A stretch of 64,000 nucleotides of DNA. Origin: Roseisalinus antarcticus. Lineage in GTDB: Bacteria; Pseudomonadota; Alphaproteobacteria; Rhodobacterales; Rhodobacteraceae. This document shows, piece after piece, positions 36,784 through 45,120 of the stretch. How positions within the stretch are numbered: the stretch's first letter is position 1; every line of letters starts with the position of its first letter. The stretch is taken from the NCBI RefSeq assembly GCF_900172355.1, contig NZ_FWFZ01000008.1, positions 62,001 through 126,000 of the forward strand, read 5' to 3'. The notes beneath the pieces were generated by a model. It worked only from the letters and a program-made list of their open reading frames with translations, was not told the DNA's origin and made no database searches. A program made the position numbers and the translations under genes.

Positions 36784-36868
36784 GATCCCTCCTTCGGTTG
36801 CCTCTATTTCGTGTGTGCGCGAAGATTGCGCAAGGCAAAGGCGCGAAAGAGCGGGCAAGCGGGGCAAA

Positions 36869-37726
36869 ATGATCGAGCGCGACGGGGCGGCCGGGATGCC
36901 GGACCGCATGACATTGCACCGGATCTGCGAGATCGCCGAGGCCGCGACCGTCGAGGACGTGTGGCAGCGGATCGTGACGGCGCTGCGGCCGCACGGCTTC
37001 GTCAGGGTGAACTACGGCTTCACCCGCTTTCACACCGGGCGCGGAATCGGCGACCCCGACGACGCCTTCTTCCTGTCGACCCACAACCTGGCCGGGGTGA
37101 AATGGTGGCACGAGAGCGGGCACTACCTGCGCTCCGTCGAGTACCGCTGGGTCAATCAGAACGTGGGGGCCTGCGACTGGGGCTGGGCCGCGCGGGAACG
37201 CGCCGCGGGCCGGCTGAGCGCCGCGGAATGCGCCGCAATGGACGCGCTTGACGCGCGGGGCACCGCGCGGGCGCGGGCGGGCTACACCATCTCGTTTCCG
37301 GAAGGCATGCCGCGATCGAAGGGCGCCATGGGCCTGGCCGCCGAACGCGGCGTGCCCCAGGCCGAGGTCGATGCCCACTGGGCCGACCACGGCGTCGCGG
37401 TCCTGGCGCTGTGCCAGATGGCGCATTTCAAGCTCAGCCAGATGCCGCTGGCGGTGAAATCGCTGACGCTCGGTCCGCGGCAACGCGAGGTGCTCGAATG
37501 GGTGGCCGACGGCAAGACCCTGCAGGATGTCTGCCTGCTGACCGGCCTGTCGCGCTCGGCGGTCGAAAAGCACCTGCGCCGCGCCCGCGACGACCTTGGG
37601 GTCGAGACGACGGCCCAGGCGGTGGCCAAGATGGCCTTCCTCAACCAGCTCTTCGTGACCGGCGGGAGTCGGGCAGGGCAGGCGCGGCCCGGCCGCGACC
37701 GGAGCCCGGACGCGCCTGTGAGGTAA
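36869..37726 (+). CDS. LuxR-family regulator with autoinducer-binding-like domain
   Basis: A 285-aa regulator: N-terminal autoinducer-binding-type domain at about residues 20-180 (GFVRVNYGFTRFHTG; WWHESGHYLRSVEYRWVNQN) and C-terminal GerE/LuxR helix-turn-helix (LTLGPRQREVLEWVADGKTL; SRSAVEKHLRRARDDLGV). No luxI synthase is in the window, so it is a LuxR solo whose ligand is unknown. The Asp-Pro pair common in true AHL receptors is not obvious. The start at 36869 is tentative; 36896 and upstream in-frame starts are possible. Divergent from the permease-hdaA-ppk genes. Confidence 0.82.
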   Translation: MIERDGAAGMPDRMTLHRICEIAEAATVEDVWQRIVTALRPHGFVRVNYGFTRFHTGRGIGDPDDAFFLSTHNLAGVKWWHESGHYLRSVEYRWVNQNVGACDWGWAARERAAGRLSAAECAAMDALDARGTARARAGYTISFPEGMPRSKGAMGLAAERGVPQAEVDAHWADHGVAVLALCQMAHFKLSQMPLAVKSLTLGPRQREVLEWVADGKTLQDVCLLTGLSRSAVEKHLRRARDDLGVETTAQAVAKMAFLNQLFVTGGSRAGQARPGRDRSPDAPVR

Positions 37727-38100
37727 GGAATCCCTCATTTGAGCCGTGGCGCACACCGCGGCATGATCGTCCCGCAACCCGGCGATTTCCATCCGGGGAG
37801 GTGCGGCGAAAACCCGGGGTTCCGGTGCGCGGCACGCTCTCCCGATGTCGGGTCTGACCGCCTCGGCGCACCTTTTCCTGGCGCTTGGGGCGGTCGTGAC
37901 GGCACCGGCGAGATCCCCCAAGATCCTGCTGGTGCCGGAACCGGGGCAGCACTCGCATCCCGCCCCGGCCGCCGACACGCCGCCCCGCGGGGCGCCGGGG
38001 CAGCGGCCGCGCCGCGCCGGCCCGGACGCTCTGCGCTTGAATGGCCGGCGACGGCACACTACACCGCGCTGACGCACAGGTTATCCGAAGGTCCCGACAC
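37727..38100. other. Intergenic region before proS with a weak small ORF
   Basis: 374 bp, GC-rich. A 75-codon plus-strand frame at 37845-38072 opens with a signal-peptide-like stretch (MSGLTASAHLFLALGAVVTA) followed by Pro/His/Arg-rich sequence. It has no good RBS and no recognised family, so I do not call it a gene. The proS promoter should lie near the right end; GAAGG precedes the proS ATG. Confidence 0.4.
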
Positions 38101-39456
38101 ATGCGCCTCAGCCGCTACTTTCTTCCCGTCCTGAAGGAGACGCCCGCAGAGGCGCAGATCGTCAGCCACCGGCTGATGCTGCGCGCCGGCATGATCAAGC
38201 AGGCCAGCGCGGGCATCTATTCCTGGTTGCCGCTGGGCTACCGCGTCCTGAAGCGGATCGAACAGGTGGTCCACGAAGAGCAGCAGCGCGCCGGTCACAT
38301 CCCGGTGCTGATGCCCACGCTGCAATCCGCCGACCTGTGGCAGGAATCGGGGCGCTACGATGCCTACGGCGACGAGCTGCTGCGGATCCGTGACCGGCAT
38401 GACCGCGACATGCTTTACGGGCCGACCAACGAAGAGATGATCACCGACATCTTCCGGTCCTACGTCAGCTCTTACAAGGCGCTGCCGCTGACGCTCTACC
38501 ACATCCAGTGGAAGTTCCGCGACGAGGTCCGGCCCCGGTTCGGTGTCATGCGCGGGCGCGAGTTCCTGATGAAGGACGGCTACAATTTCGACCTGACGAA
38601 AGAGGACGCGCTGCACGCCTACAATCGCCACCTGGTCACCTACCTGCGCACCTACGAGCGGCTGGGCCTGCAGGCGATCCCCATGCGCGCCGACAGCGGC
38701 CCGATCGGCGGCGACGACACGCACGAATTCCTCGTGCTGGCCGAGACCGGCGAGTCGGAGGTCTTCTACGATGCCGAGATCACCGACCTGAAGTTCGGCG
38801 ACCGTGCCATCGACTACGACAGCGTGGATCAGTGCCGCGCGGTGCTGGAGGAGTTCACCTCGCGCTATGCCCGGACCGACGAGACCCACGACCCGGCGCT
38901 TTTCGACAAGGTCCCGGCCGAGCGGCAGCGCGTCGCGCGCGGCATCGAGGTCGGGCAGATCTTCTACTTCGGCACCAAGTATTCCGAGGCCATGGGCGCG
39001 ACGGTCCAGGGCCCCGACGGCAAGCCGGTGCCGGTCCACATGGGCTCGCACGGGATCGGCGTGTCGCGGCTGGTGGGTGCGATCATCGAGGCCTCGCACG
39101 ACGACAAGGGCATCATCTGGCCCGAGGGCGTCACTCCGTTCGCCTGCGGCATCGTGAACCTTCGCCAGGGCGACGACGCGGCAGACGCCGCCTGCGAACA
39201 GCTCTATGGGGCGTTGGCGGCCATCGGGCTCGAGGCGCTTTATGACGACCGCGACGAGCGGGCGGGCGCCAAATTCGCCACCATGGACCTGATCGGACTG
39301 CCCTGGCGGATCACGGTCGGCCCGCGCGGGCTCAAGAACGGCGTGGTGGAGTTGACGTCCCGCCGGACCGGCGAGAGCGAGGAACTTGCCCCCGAGGCCG
39401 CGATCCGGAAGCTCGCCGACATCTACGCCCCCCATCTGGGCGCCGCGCGGGCCTGA
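38101..39456 (+). CDS. proS: Prolyl-tRNA synthetase, short alphaproteobacterial type
   Basis: Charges tRNA-Pro with proline; class II synthetase of 451 aa. The start at 38101 gives [20 protein letters not shown]. Class II motifs are visible: motif 2 in [21 protein letters not shown] and motif 3 in [15 protein letters not shown]-terminal anticodon-binding domain follows ([19 protein letters not shown]). The protein is shorter than E. coli ProS because the editing insertion between motifs 2 and 3 is missing, which is normal for this clade; free-standing ProX/YbaK editing must then act elsewhere. Confidence 0.96.
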   Translation: MRLSRYFLPVLKETPAEAQIVSHRLMLRAGMIKQASAGIYSWLPLGYRVLKRIEQVVHEEQQRAGHIPVLMPTLQSADLWQESGRYDAYGDELLRIRDRHDRDMLYGPTNEEMITDIFRSYVSSYKALPLTLYHIQWKFRDEVRPRFGVMRGREFLMKDGYNFDLTKEDALHAYNRHLVTYLRTYERLGLQAIPMRADSGPIGGDDTHEFLVLAETGESEVFYDAEITDLKFGDRAIDYDSVDQCRAVLEEFTSRYARTDETHDPALFDKVPAERQRVARGIEVGQIFYFGTKYSEAMGATVQGPDGKPVPVHMGSHGIGVSRLVGAIIEASHDDKGIIWPEGVTPFACGIVNLRQGDDAADAACEQLYGALAAIGLEALYDDRDERAGAKFATMDLIGLPWRITVGPRGLKNGVVELTSRRTGESEELAPEAAIRKLADIYAPHLGAARA

Positions 39457-39493
39457 GCGGCCGAGCCGGGCGGGGGCGGGGCGGCCGTGGTGC

Positions 39494-39511
39494 GGGGGCC
39501 GGAAGGCCCCC
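39494..39511 (+). terminator. Terminator-like hairpin after proS
   Basis: GGGGGCC-GGAA-GGCCCCC, a seven-pair stem with a GNRA-type loop, lies 38 bases after the proS stop. No T-run follows immediately. Confidence 0.5.
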
Positions 39512-39641
39512 CGCTCTGCCGTGCTTTCCTGACCCTCGGGCAAGGGGGCTTTGCCGACGGCCCCGTTGCTGGTAGTCTTGCGCCAAAGGTGCCGGAAAAC
39601 GGTGCGCGGCAGAGGCCCGAGCAGGCCTGAGTGAGGCAGAG

Positions 39642-40295
39642 ATGATCATCCGGATGCTTGCCATGGCCGGCGGGCTCGCGGGGGCGGCGGGGCTGTCGCA
39701 ATACCCCGAATTCGCACAGCAATACACCCAGAGGCTGGCCGGTCAGGTGACCGCGCTGGAAACCGTCGTGGCCGATTTCGACGCCACCGCCGGCCGCTCG
39801 GGGCTCAGCCGGGACGCGGCGCTCGCGCAGATGACGGGCACGCCCTTCCTCGATGACCGCCGCACCGACATGACCCGGACAATCGGGCGCTATGAAAGCC
39901 TCGGCCGCAGCCAGCGGATGCTGGAGACCGCGACCCCTCTTGAACGGCTGTTGCTGCCGCACCGGATGAGCGACCCCGAGACCTTCGCCGGCACCTGGTC
40001 CGATTTCATCCCCGCGCTGCCCCTGTCGGTGCCGGGGGCGGTGGCGGCCTCGGCGGGCTATCTGGGCGGCTGGCTGGCCGTCGGCGGTCTGCTGTGGCTG
40101 ATCGCCTGGCCCTTCCGCCGCCTTTTCGGCCGCCGGGAGGACGACGCGCCGGAGGAGGACGAGCACGCCGAGGTCACGCTCCGCCCCCTGCGCTCGGCGC
40201 GGCCCGTGTCGCGCGACCTGCCGCCCGAACCGCCGCTGCACCGCGCCCCGCGCGACGAGCCGCCCCTGCGCCGGCGTCTGGGCCCGGCGGAATAG
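39642..40295 (+). CDS. DUF2937 family membrane protein
   Basis: A 217-aa protein with a short N-terminal hydrophobic segment (MIIRMLAMAGGLAGAAGLSQ), a helical periplasmic-like part (YPEFAQQYTQRLAGQVTALE), and a C-terminal helix (YLGGWLAVGGLLWLIAWPF). It ends in a long Arg/Pro-rich cytosolic tail. The first 100 residues match DUF2937 (YE...QQY..RL.G..). Function unknown. Monocistronic, 70 bp before the ThuA gene. Confidence 0.8.
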   Translation: MIIRMLAMAGGLAGAAGLSQYPEFAQQYTQRLAGQVTALETVVADFDATAGRSGLSRDAALAQMTGTPFLDDRRTDMTRTIGRYESLGRSQRMLETATPLERLLLPHRMSDPETFAGTWSDFIPALPLSVPGAVAASAGYLGGWLAVGGLLWLIAWPFRRLFGRREDDAPEEDEHAEVTLRPLRSARPVSRDLPPEPPLHRAPRDEPPLRRRLGPAE

Positions 40296-40365
40296 GCGCA
40301 CGGCAAGGCTGGCACAGCGCCGCCTGCGCCACTAGGCTTGGGCGCAAACAGCGAGGGAGAGCGGG

Positions 40366-41085
40366 ATGGCAAAGGCACTTATCACCTGGGGCGGCTGGGA
40401 CGGGCACGAGCCCGACAAGGTCGCCGCGATCTGCGCGGATATCCTGACAGAGGCCGGGATGACGGTGAGCGTCCACGACACGCTTTCCTGTTTCGACGAC
40501 GCGGCAGAGGTCGCGACCCATGACCTGATCGTGCCGGTCTGGACGATGTCGACCATCGAGCCCCACCAGGCCGAGGCGGTCAGCGAGGCGGTGGCCCGCG
40601 GCACCGGGCTTGCCGGCTGCCACGGCGGCATGTGCGACGCCTTTCGCGCCAATGTGCTGTGGCAATTCATGACCGGCGCCAACTGGGTGGCGCATCCGGG
40701 CGGCGACGGCGTTGTCCATACCATCACGATCACCGATCCCGATCATCCCATCACCGAGGGCATCGCCGATTTCGAGGTCGCGACCGAGCAATACTACCTT
40801 CAGACCGATCCCGCGAACCGGGTGCTGGCCACGACCCGATTTCCGGTCACGACCTGGTATCACAGCCCGAACGGCCCGGTGGACGTGCCGCAGGTCTGGA
40901 CAAGGCGCTGGGGCCTCGGGCGGGTCTTCTACTCCGCGCTGGGCCACAAGGCCGCGATCATCGCCTCGGGGCCGGCCCATGACCTGCTGCGCAACGGGCT
41001 GCTCTGGGCCGCGCAGGGCCGCGCCGCGGCCCGGGACACCGGGGAAGCCTACGAGGATTATGCGAGCGCCGGCAAACACTTCTGA
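40366..41085 (+). CDS. ThuA domain-containing protein
   Basis: A 239-aa ThuA-type, class-I-GATase-like fold protein (KALITWGGWDGHEPDKVAAI; GLAGCHGGMCDAF; FYSALGHKAAI). In rhizobia ThuA with ThuB catabolises trehalose through 3-keto intermediates; stand-alone proteins of this type are common in sugar or polyol loci. No sugar dehydrogenase lies next to it here, so the substrate is open. GAGGGAGAG precedes the ATG at 40366. Confidence 0.88.
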   Translation: MAKALITWGGWDGHEPDKVAAICADILTEAGMTVSVHDTLSCFDDAAEVATHDLIVPVWTMSTIEPHQAEAVSEAVARGTGLAGCHGGMCDAFRANVLWQFMTGANWVAHPGGDGVVHTITITDPDHPITEGIADFEVATEQYYLQTDPANRVLATTRFPVTTWYHSPNGPVDVPQVWTRRWGLGRVFYSALGHKAAIIASGPAHDLLRNGLLWAAQGRAAARDTGEAYEDYASAGKHF

Positions 41086-41161
41086 CCGGCGCTGCGCGGA
41101 CGGGGCCGAGAGACCGGGCTGCGCGAGACCCGGACGACCGGCGCCGGGGCCATAGGACTCC

Positions 41162-41875
41162 TTAGGCGTAGCGGACGGGGCGCACGCCTTCGGCGAAGGG
41201 CACGTGGCGCCGGCTGAACGTCGGTCCCTCCACGCAGGCGGGCGCGCCGATCCGGTCCATGCGGAAATGCCGGAAATCCCCGCGCGAGGGATCCCAGGCG
41301 ACCAGATACCACAGCGGCGGCAGGATCAGCATCGCCTGCGGCTCCACTTGGCGCACGGTCTCGGCGCCCGTCCTGTCACGGTAGCCAAAGCACAGCGGCC
41401 GGCGGTCCAGGAACGCGGTCTCGAAGGCCGGCAGCAGGGCGGGGTCGAGGGCGCCCATGTCCGACAGGTCGACCCCGGGCGCCAGCGGCCCGATCCAGAG
41501 GCAATCCAGGATCCGGCGAAGGTCGCGCAGCTTGTCCGTCGGCAGGGCCTTCTCGATCTTTGCCAGCCCCGAATCGGCCAGCCCCGCGAACGGCAAGGTT
41601 CCGGCGGCCCGCATGCTCGCCACGCTGATCAGCAGGGCAAAGACCTCGGGCACAGACAATCGCGGCGTCGTCTGGACGGACGTCGGGTCGAGGGACAGCC
41701 CGCCGCCCCGCCCGGGTTCCGAGTGGATGACAAAGCCCTGGTCCCGCAGGGCGGCGATGTCGCGCAGAACCGTGCGACGCGAGGCGCCGACATCCTGCGC
41801 CAGGGCGTCGATGGTCGCGCTTGCGTTGCGGCGCAGGCTGCGCACGATGGCGTCCTGTCGAAGGCGAAGGGTCAT
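41162..41875 (-). CDS. WYL-domain transcriptional regulator (YafY type)
   Basis: A 237-aa regulator. The N-terminal HTH_11 domain (TIDALAQDVGASRRTVLRDI) and a WYL sensor domain (LPPLWYLVAWDPSRGDFRHF) at about residues 140-215. The start at 41875 (MTLRLRQDA) is chosen over a further-upstream frame extension that would run over the operator. It is divergent from the epoxide hydrolase gene across 87 bp that carry an inverted repeat, so it probably controls that gene and itself. Confidence 0.88.
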   Translation of the reverse strand: MTLRLRQDAIVRSLRRNASATIDALAQDVGASRRTVLRDIAALRDQGFVIHSEPGRGGGLSLDPTSVQTTPRLSVPEVFALLISVASMRAAGTLPFAGLADSGLAKIEKALPTDKLRDLRRILDCLWIGPLAPGVDLSDMGALDPALLPAFETAFLDRRPLCFGYRDRTGAETVRQVEPQAMLILPPLWYLVAWDPSRGDFRHFRMDRIGAPACVEGPTFSRRHVPFAEGVRPVRYA

Positions 41876-41896
41876 GTCGGCAGCCTGGCAAAGAAA

Positions 41897-41938
41897 GGTG
41901 CCACATTCTGGCACCATTGCATCCTAGTCAGGTGGCAC
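41897..41938. promoter_or_regulatory. Inverted-repeat operator between WYL regulator and epoxide hydrolase
   Basis: GGTGCCA-CATTC-TGGCACC (41897-41915) is a perfect 7-bp-arm inverted repeat. A third half-site, GGTGGCAC, lies at 41931-41938. It is midway between the two divergent start codons and is the expected place for the regulator to bind. Confidence 0.72.
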
Positions 41939-41962
41939 GGTCATCAGCAAGGAGTTTGGACC

Positions 41963-42967
41963 ATGCCAACACCCCCCGATCTTCCCGCCCCCACCCGCGT
42001 GCCGGTCAACGGCGCGGTTCTCGAGGTCTTCGAACTTGGCCGGGAGAATGCCGGAAATCCCATCGTGCTGTGCCACGGCTGGCCAGAGCTCGCCTATTCG
42101 TGGCGCCACCAGATGCCGGCCCTGGCCGCCGCCGGGTTCCACGTGATCGCGCCGAACCAGCGCGGCTTCGGCAAGTCCTCCCGTCCGGCGGCCGTCACCG
42201 ACTATGACATCACCTGCCTGACGGGCGATCTAGCGGCCCTGCTGGATCACTTCGGCTATGCCGAGGCCACATTCATGGGCCATGACTGGGGCGCGAATGC
42301 CGTCTGGAGCATGGCGCTGCTGCATCCGGGCAGGGTCACGCGGATCGTCAACCTGGCCTTGCCCTACCAGCTGCGCACGGAGGTTCCCTGGACCGCCTTC
42401 CTCGAGGCAGTCCTCGGCCCCGACAATTACATGGTGCACTTCAATCGCCAGCCCGGCGTGGCCGATGCGATCCTGGATGCAAACGCCGCGCGGTTCCTGC
42501 GCAATCTCTTCCGGAAGACCGGCCCGCCGGGCCCGCCCGCGCCGGGCATGGTGATGATCGACCTCGCCCTTGCAGAGAGTCCGATGGGGGCGCCGGTGAT
42601 GAGCGACGAGGACCTGGCCGTTTTTACCGCCGCATTCGAGGCGACCGGGTTCACGGGCGGGATCAACTGGTACCGGAACCTCGACCGCAACTGGCGGATC
42701 CTGGCGGAGGTCGATCCAGTGATCCGCAAACCCGCGCTGATGATCCACGGGACGCAGGACCCGATCCCGATCCCCGACACGCTGGGCACCTTTGTGCCCG
42801 GTGTGGAGGTCCTCGGCCTCGAATGCGGCCACTGGATCCAGCAGGAATTGCCGGAGCAGACAACCGCCGCGATCCTGGCCTGGCTATCGGAACGGGGGGC
42901 CGCCCCACAGCCCGCCGGATCGACGGGCCGCCGAGCGCTGTCGGGACCGGTGGGCGAGAAGGCTTGA
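41963..42967 (+). CDS. Alpha/beta hydrolase, epoxide hydrolase type
   Basis: A 334-aa soluble hydrolase. HGWPE near residue 37 gives the oxyanion-hole motif of epoxide hydrolases. The nucleophile is D108 in GHDWGA and the general base His is H290 in CGHW. A lid domain lies between (WTAFLEAVLGPDNYMVHF onward) with tyrosines suited to epoxide activation. GGAG lies about 9 bases before the ATG. It probably opens an epoxide to a diol and is likely controlled by the divergent WYL regulator. The last 25 residues are a non-conserved tail. Confidence 0.88.
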   Translation: MPTPPDLPAPTRVPVNGAVLEVFELGRENAGNPIVLCHGWPELAYSWRHQMPALAAAGFHVIAPNQRGFGKSSRPAAVTDYDITCLTGDLAALLDHFGYAEATFMGHDWGANAVWSMALLHPGRVTRIVNLALPYQLRTEVPWTAFLEAVLGPDNYMVHFNRQPGVADAILDANAARFLRNLFRKTGPPGPPAPGMVMIDLALAESPMGAPVMSDEDLAVFTAAFEATGFTGGINWYRNLDRNWRILAEVDPVIRKPALMIHGTQDPIPIPDTLGTFVPGVEVLGLECGHWIQQELPEQTTAAILAWLSERGAAPQPAGSTGRRALSGPVGEKA

Positions 42968-43033
42968 ACGAGCCTGGCGGTCGATCCTGTCGCCCAGCGG
43001 ACCAGGGGGGGGGCTGCGCCGGCCGGCACAGGT

Positions 43034-43084
43034 CGGCCACGGAAATGGGGCGGCCACGGAAATAGGGCGGCCACGGAAATGCGG
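43034..43084. repeat. Three 17-bp tandem repeats
   Basis: CGGCCACGGAAATGGGG (43034-43050) is repeated at 43051-43067 (ATAGGG ending) and 43068-43084 (ATGCGG ending). It lies in the 344-bp convergent gap between the hydrolase and the solute-binding protein gene. No gene is supported in that gap. Confidence 0.85.
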
Positions 43085-43216
43085 TCCGCCCCGACCGCAG
43101 AACGGGATACGACGGCCGCACCAAAGGCTGTTTTAAACCGCATCTCCTGGAGGCCGGCGGCTGGCGACACGGCCCCGAGGACGTCACCGGTTGGCGCGAT
43201 ACCGATGCCCCGAACG

Positions 43217-43244
43217 AAAAGGGGAGGGCCCGAAGGCTCTCCCC
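43217..43244 (-). terminator. Intrinsic terminator with UUCG loop after the solute-binding protein gene
   Basis: Read on the minus strand: GGGGAGAGCC-TTCG-GGCCCTCCCC followed by TTTT. It has a ten-pair stem with one G-U pair and the highly stable UUCG tetraloop. It lies 68 bases past the stop at 43312. This is one of two convincing T-run terminators in the window. Confidence 0.82.
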
Positions 43245-43247
43245 ACC

Positions 43248-43303
43248 GCCGGCCCCGCGAGGGGCCGGCACGGATCGCGGGCCGAAAGGCCCGGGAAACC
43301 CGG
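43248..43303 (-). other. Two further tandem hairpins ahead of the terminator
   Basis: GCCGGCCCC-GCGA-GGGGCCGGC at 43248-43269 and CGGGCC-GAAA-GGCCCG at 43278-43293 lie between the stop codon at 43312 and the terminator. An overlapping CCGGG-AAA-CCCGG at 43291-43303 could compete with the second. Together with the terminator they make a chain of hairpins in the 3' untranslated region. Confidence 0.6.
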
Positions 43304-43311
43304 TCAGGCCA

Positions 43312-44964
43312 TCAGGCCTCCAGACCCAGCTTGTGCACGTGGATCTCGTTGGTCGGGTGGCTTTCCGCACCGACGATGCCGGGCCGCGAGTGGCGGAAGA
43401 GCGAGCGCCAGTAGGGCTGGATGACCAGGCCGTCGTCGCGGATAAACTGCTCCAGCCGGGCCATGATCTCGCGCCGGGCGTCGGCGTCGGCGATGGCCGA
43501 GGCCTCGTCCAGCATCGTGTCGAACTCGTCGGAGGCAAGTCCGGTCTCGTTCCAGGCCACGCCGCTCTTGTAGGCCAGCGCCAGCACCTGCACGCCCAGC
43601 GGCCGGTGACCCCAGTCGGTCGACGAGAACGCGAAGTTGTTCCAGTCGTTCCAGAATGTGGAGCCGGGATAGACCGTCCGCTTCACCTTCATGCCCGCGT
43701 CGCGCAGCTGGGCGGCCAGCGCGTCGGAGGTATTGCGCCGCCAGTCGTCGTCGATCGATATCAGCTCGTGCTCGTAATCGGCCATCCCGGCCTCTTCCAT
43801 CAGCGCCATCGCGCCCTCGGGATCGAAGACCGGCGGGCCGATGTCGGCATATTCGGGATGGATCGGGCAGACGTGGTGGTTCTCGGCCAGCGAGCCGCGC
43901 CCGGCATAGCCAAGCTCCAGCAGCACCGAGTTGTCACTGGCCATGGCCAGCGCCCGGCGGACGCGCACGTCGTCGTAGGGCCGCATCCCGTCCACCTCGG
44001 TCAGGCGGTTGGTCCGCAGAACCAGCGTGTTGGCCGAGACCGACTCGCTCTGGTTCCAGCCGATCGCCTGGAAGATGTCGACATATTCGCCCACGGTCTC
44101 GTAGGTCATGTCGATCTCGCCGGCCTCTGCCGCCGCCAGGTGCTGGGCGCCGTCGGTGCCGTAGTCGATGAACTCGATCCGGTCGAGATAGGCGCCTTCG
44201 CCCCACCATTCGTGGTCGGTGTTCTTCTCCAGCACCGCGCGCACGCCGATCTCGTAGTCGGTCAGGCGGTAGGGGCCGGTGCCGACACGGTCGTCGGCGG
44301 GGCTGCCCGAGAAGCCCTCTGGCACGATCGCCGCGGGGTATTCCGTCACCGCCGGGATGATCGAGATGTCGGGCCGCGTCAGATTCAGCTTGAGCGTCAG
44401 GTCGTCGACGATCTCGATCGCGCCCTCGGCCGGGCCGTCGCCGGCCTCGTTCTGGATCGAGCTCACGCGCGAGGCCATGGAGTTGCCCTCCATCGTGCCA
44501 TCGGCCCAGCGGGCGAAGTTGTAGGCCACGTCAGCGGCTGTCAGGGTGCCGCGTCCGTCGTTCCAGTTCACCCCCGGGCGGATGTGCAGCAGGTATTCGG
44601 TCGCGTCCTCGTTGACCTCCCAGCTTTCCAGCAGGCGGCCCTCGAAGGTGCCGTCGGCGTTGTACTGGACCAGGTATTCCAGCCAGCCGCGCGAGATATT
44701 GCCAAGCTGCGGCCAGTTGTAGGTCGGCGGATCCTTAAGCGGGCGCACGTCCTGCTGGATGCGGATGGTCCCGCCCGGCTGGATATGGGCCGCCGCCTGC
44801 GCCGGCGTCGGCATGCCGATGAGGCCATAGGCCATCGTCGCGGTCACACCAAGCGAGGTCGCCCGCACGAGGAATTCGCGCCGGTCCAGTTGTCCCTTGG
44901 CCACCTCTTCGACGTGCATGTGCACGGCGGGGTGAATCTTGTCCCTGTTGAAATATTCAGTCAC
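43312..44964 (-). CDS. ABC transporter solute-binding protein, peptide/nickel type, Tat-like signal
   Basis: A 550-aa SBP_bac_5 (family 5) periplasmic binding protein. Residues 1-60 hold a Tat-type signal: [20 protein letters not shown] after an unusually long hydrophilic N-region, with cleavage near PAQAAAH. The mature chain has [37 protein letters not shown], and [20 protein letters not shown] typical of the family. No permease or ATPase genes are adjacent, so it is an orphan here. Divergent from lolC; the terminator chain follows it. Confidence 0.92.
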   Translation of the reverse strand: MTEYFNRDKIHPAVHMHVEEVAKGQLDRREFLVRATSLGVTATMAYGLIGMPTPAQAAAHIQPGGTIRIQQDVRPLKDPPTYNWPQLGNISRGWLEYLVQYNADGTFEGRLLESWEVNEDATEYLLHIRPGVNWNDGRGTLTAADVAYNFARWADGTMEGNSMASRVSSIQNEAGDGPAEGAIEIVDDLTLKLNLTRPDISIIPAVTEYPAAIVPEGFSGSPADDRVGTGPYRLTDYEIGVRAVLEKNTDHEWWGEGAYLDRIEFIDYGTDGAQHLAAAEAGEIDMTYETVGEYVDIFQAIGWNQSESVSANTLVLRTNRLTEVDGMRPYDDVRVRRALAMASDNSVLLELGYAGRGSLAENHHVCPIHPEYADIGPPVFDPEGAMALMEEAGMADYEHELISIDDDWRRNTSDALAAQLRDAGMKVKRTVYPGSTFWNDWNNFAFSSTDWGHRPLGVQVLALAYKSGVAWNETGLASDEFDTMLDEASAIADADARREIMARLEQFIRDDGLVIQPYWRSLFRHSRPGIVGAESHPTNEIHVHKLGLEA

Positions 44965-45120
44965 GGTCGTCTCCGGCTGTTTGTCTGCGGGCGACCCCAG
45001 AGCAGGGCTCCCTCAACCCACACCTTAGGGCAGCGATCCGGGCAGTCCAACCTTTTCGCGACCCGCTTGACCTCACATCCGAGAGGGGTGAGGTAGTCGG
45101 CAGTCTATCAAGGATATGCC

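Noticed and set aside
37845-38072. 75-codon frame with a signal-peptide-like start before proS
   Set aside because: No ribosome-binding site, no known family, and the second half is Arg/Pro filler. Kept only as a note in the intergenic entry.
43034-43084. CRISPR-like array
   Set aside because: Three 17-bp units are directly adjacent with no spacers, and there are no cas genes. It is a simple tandem repeat.
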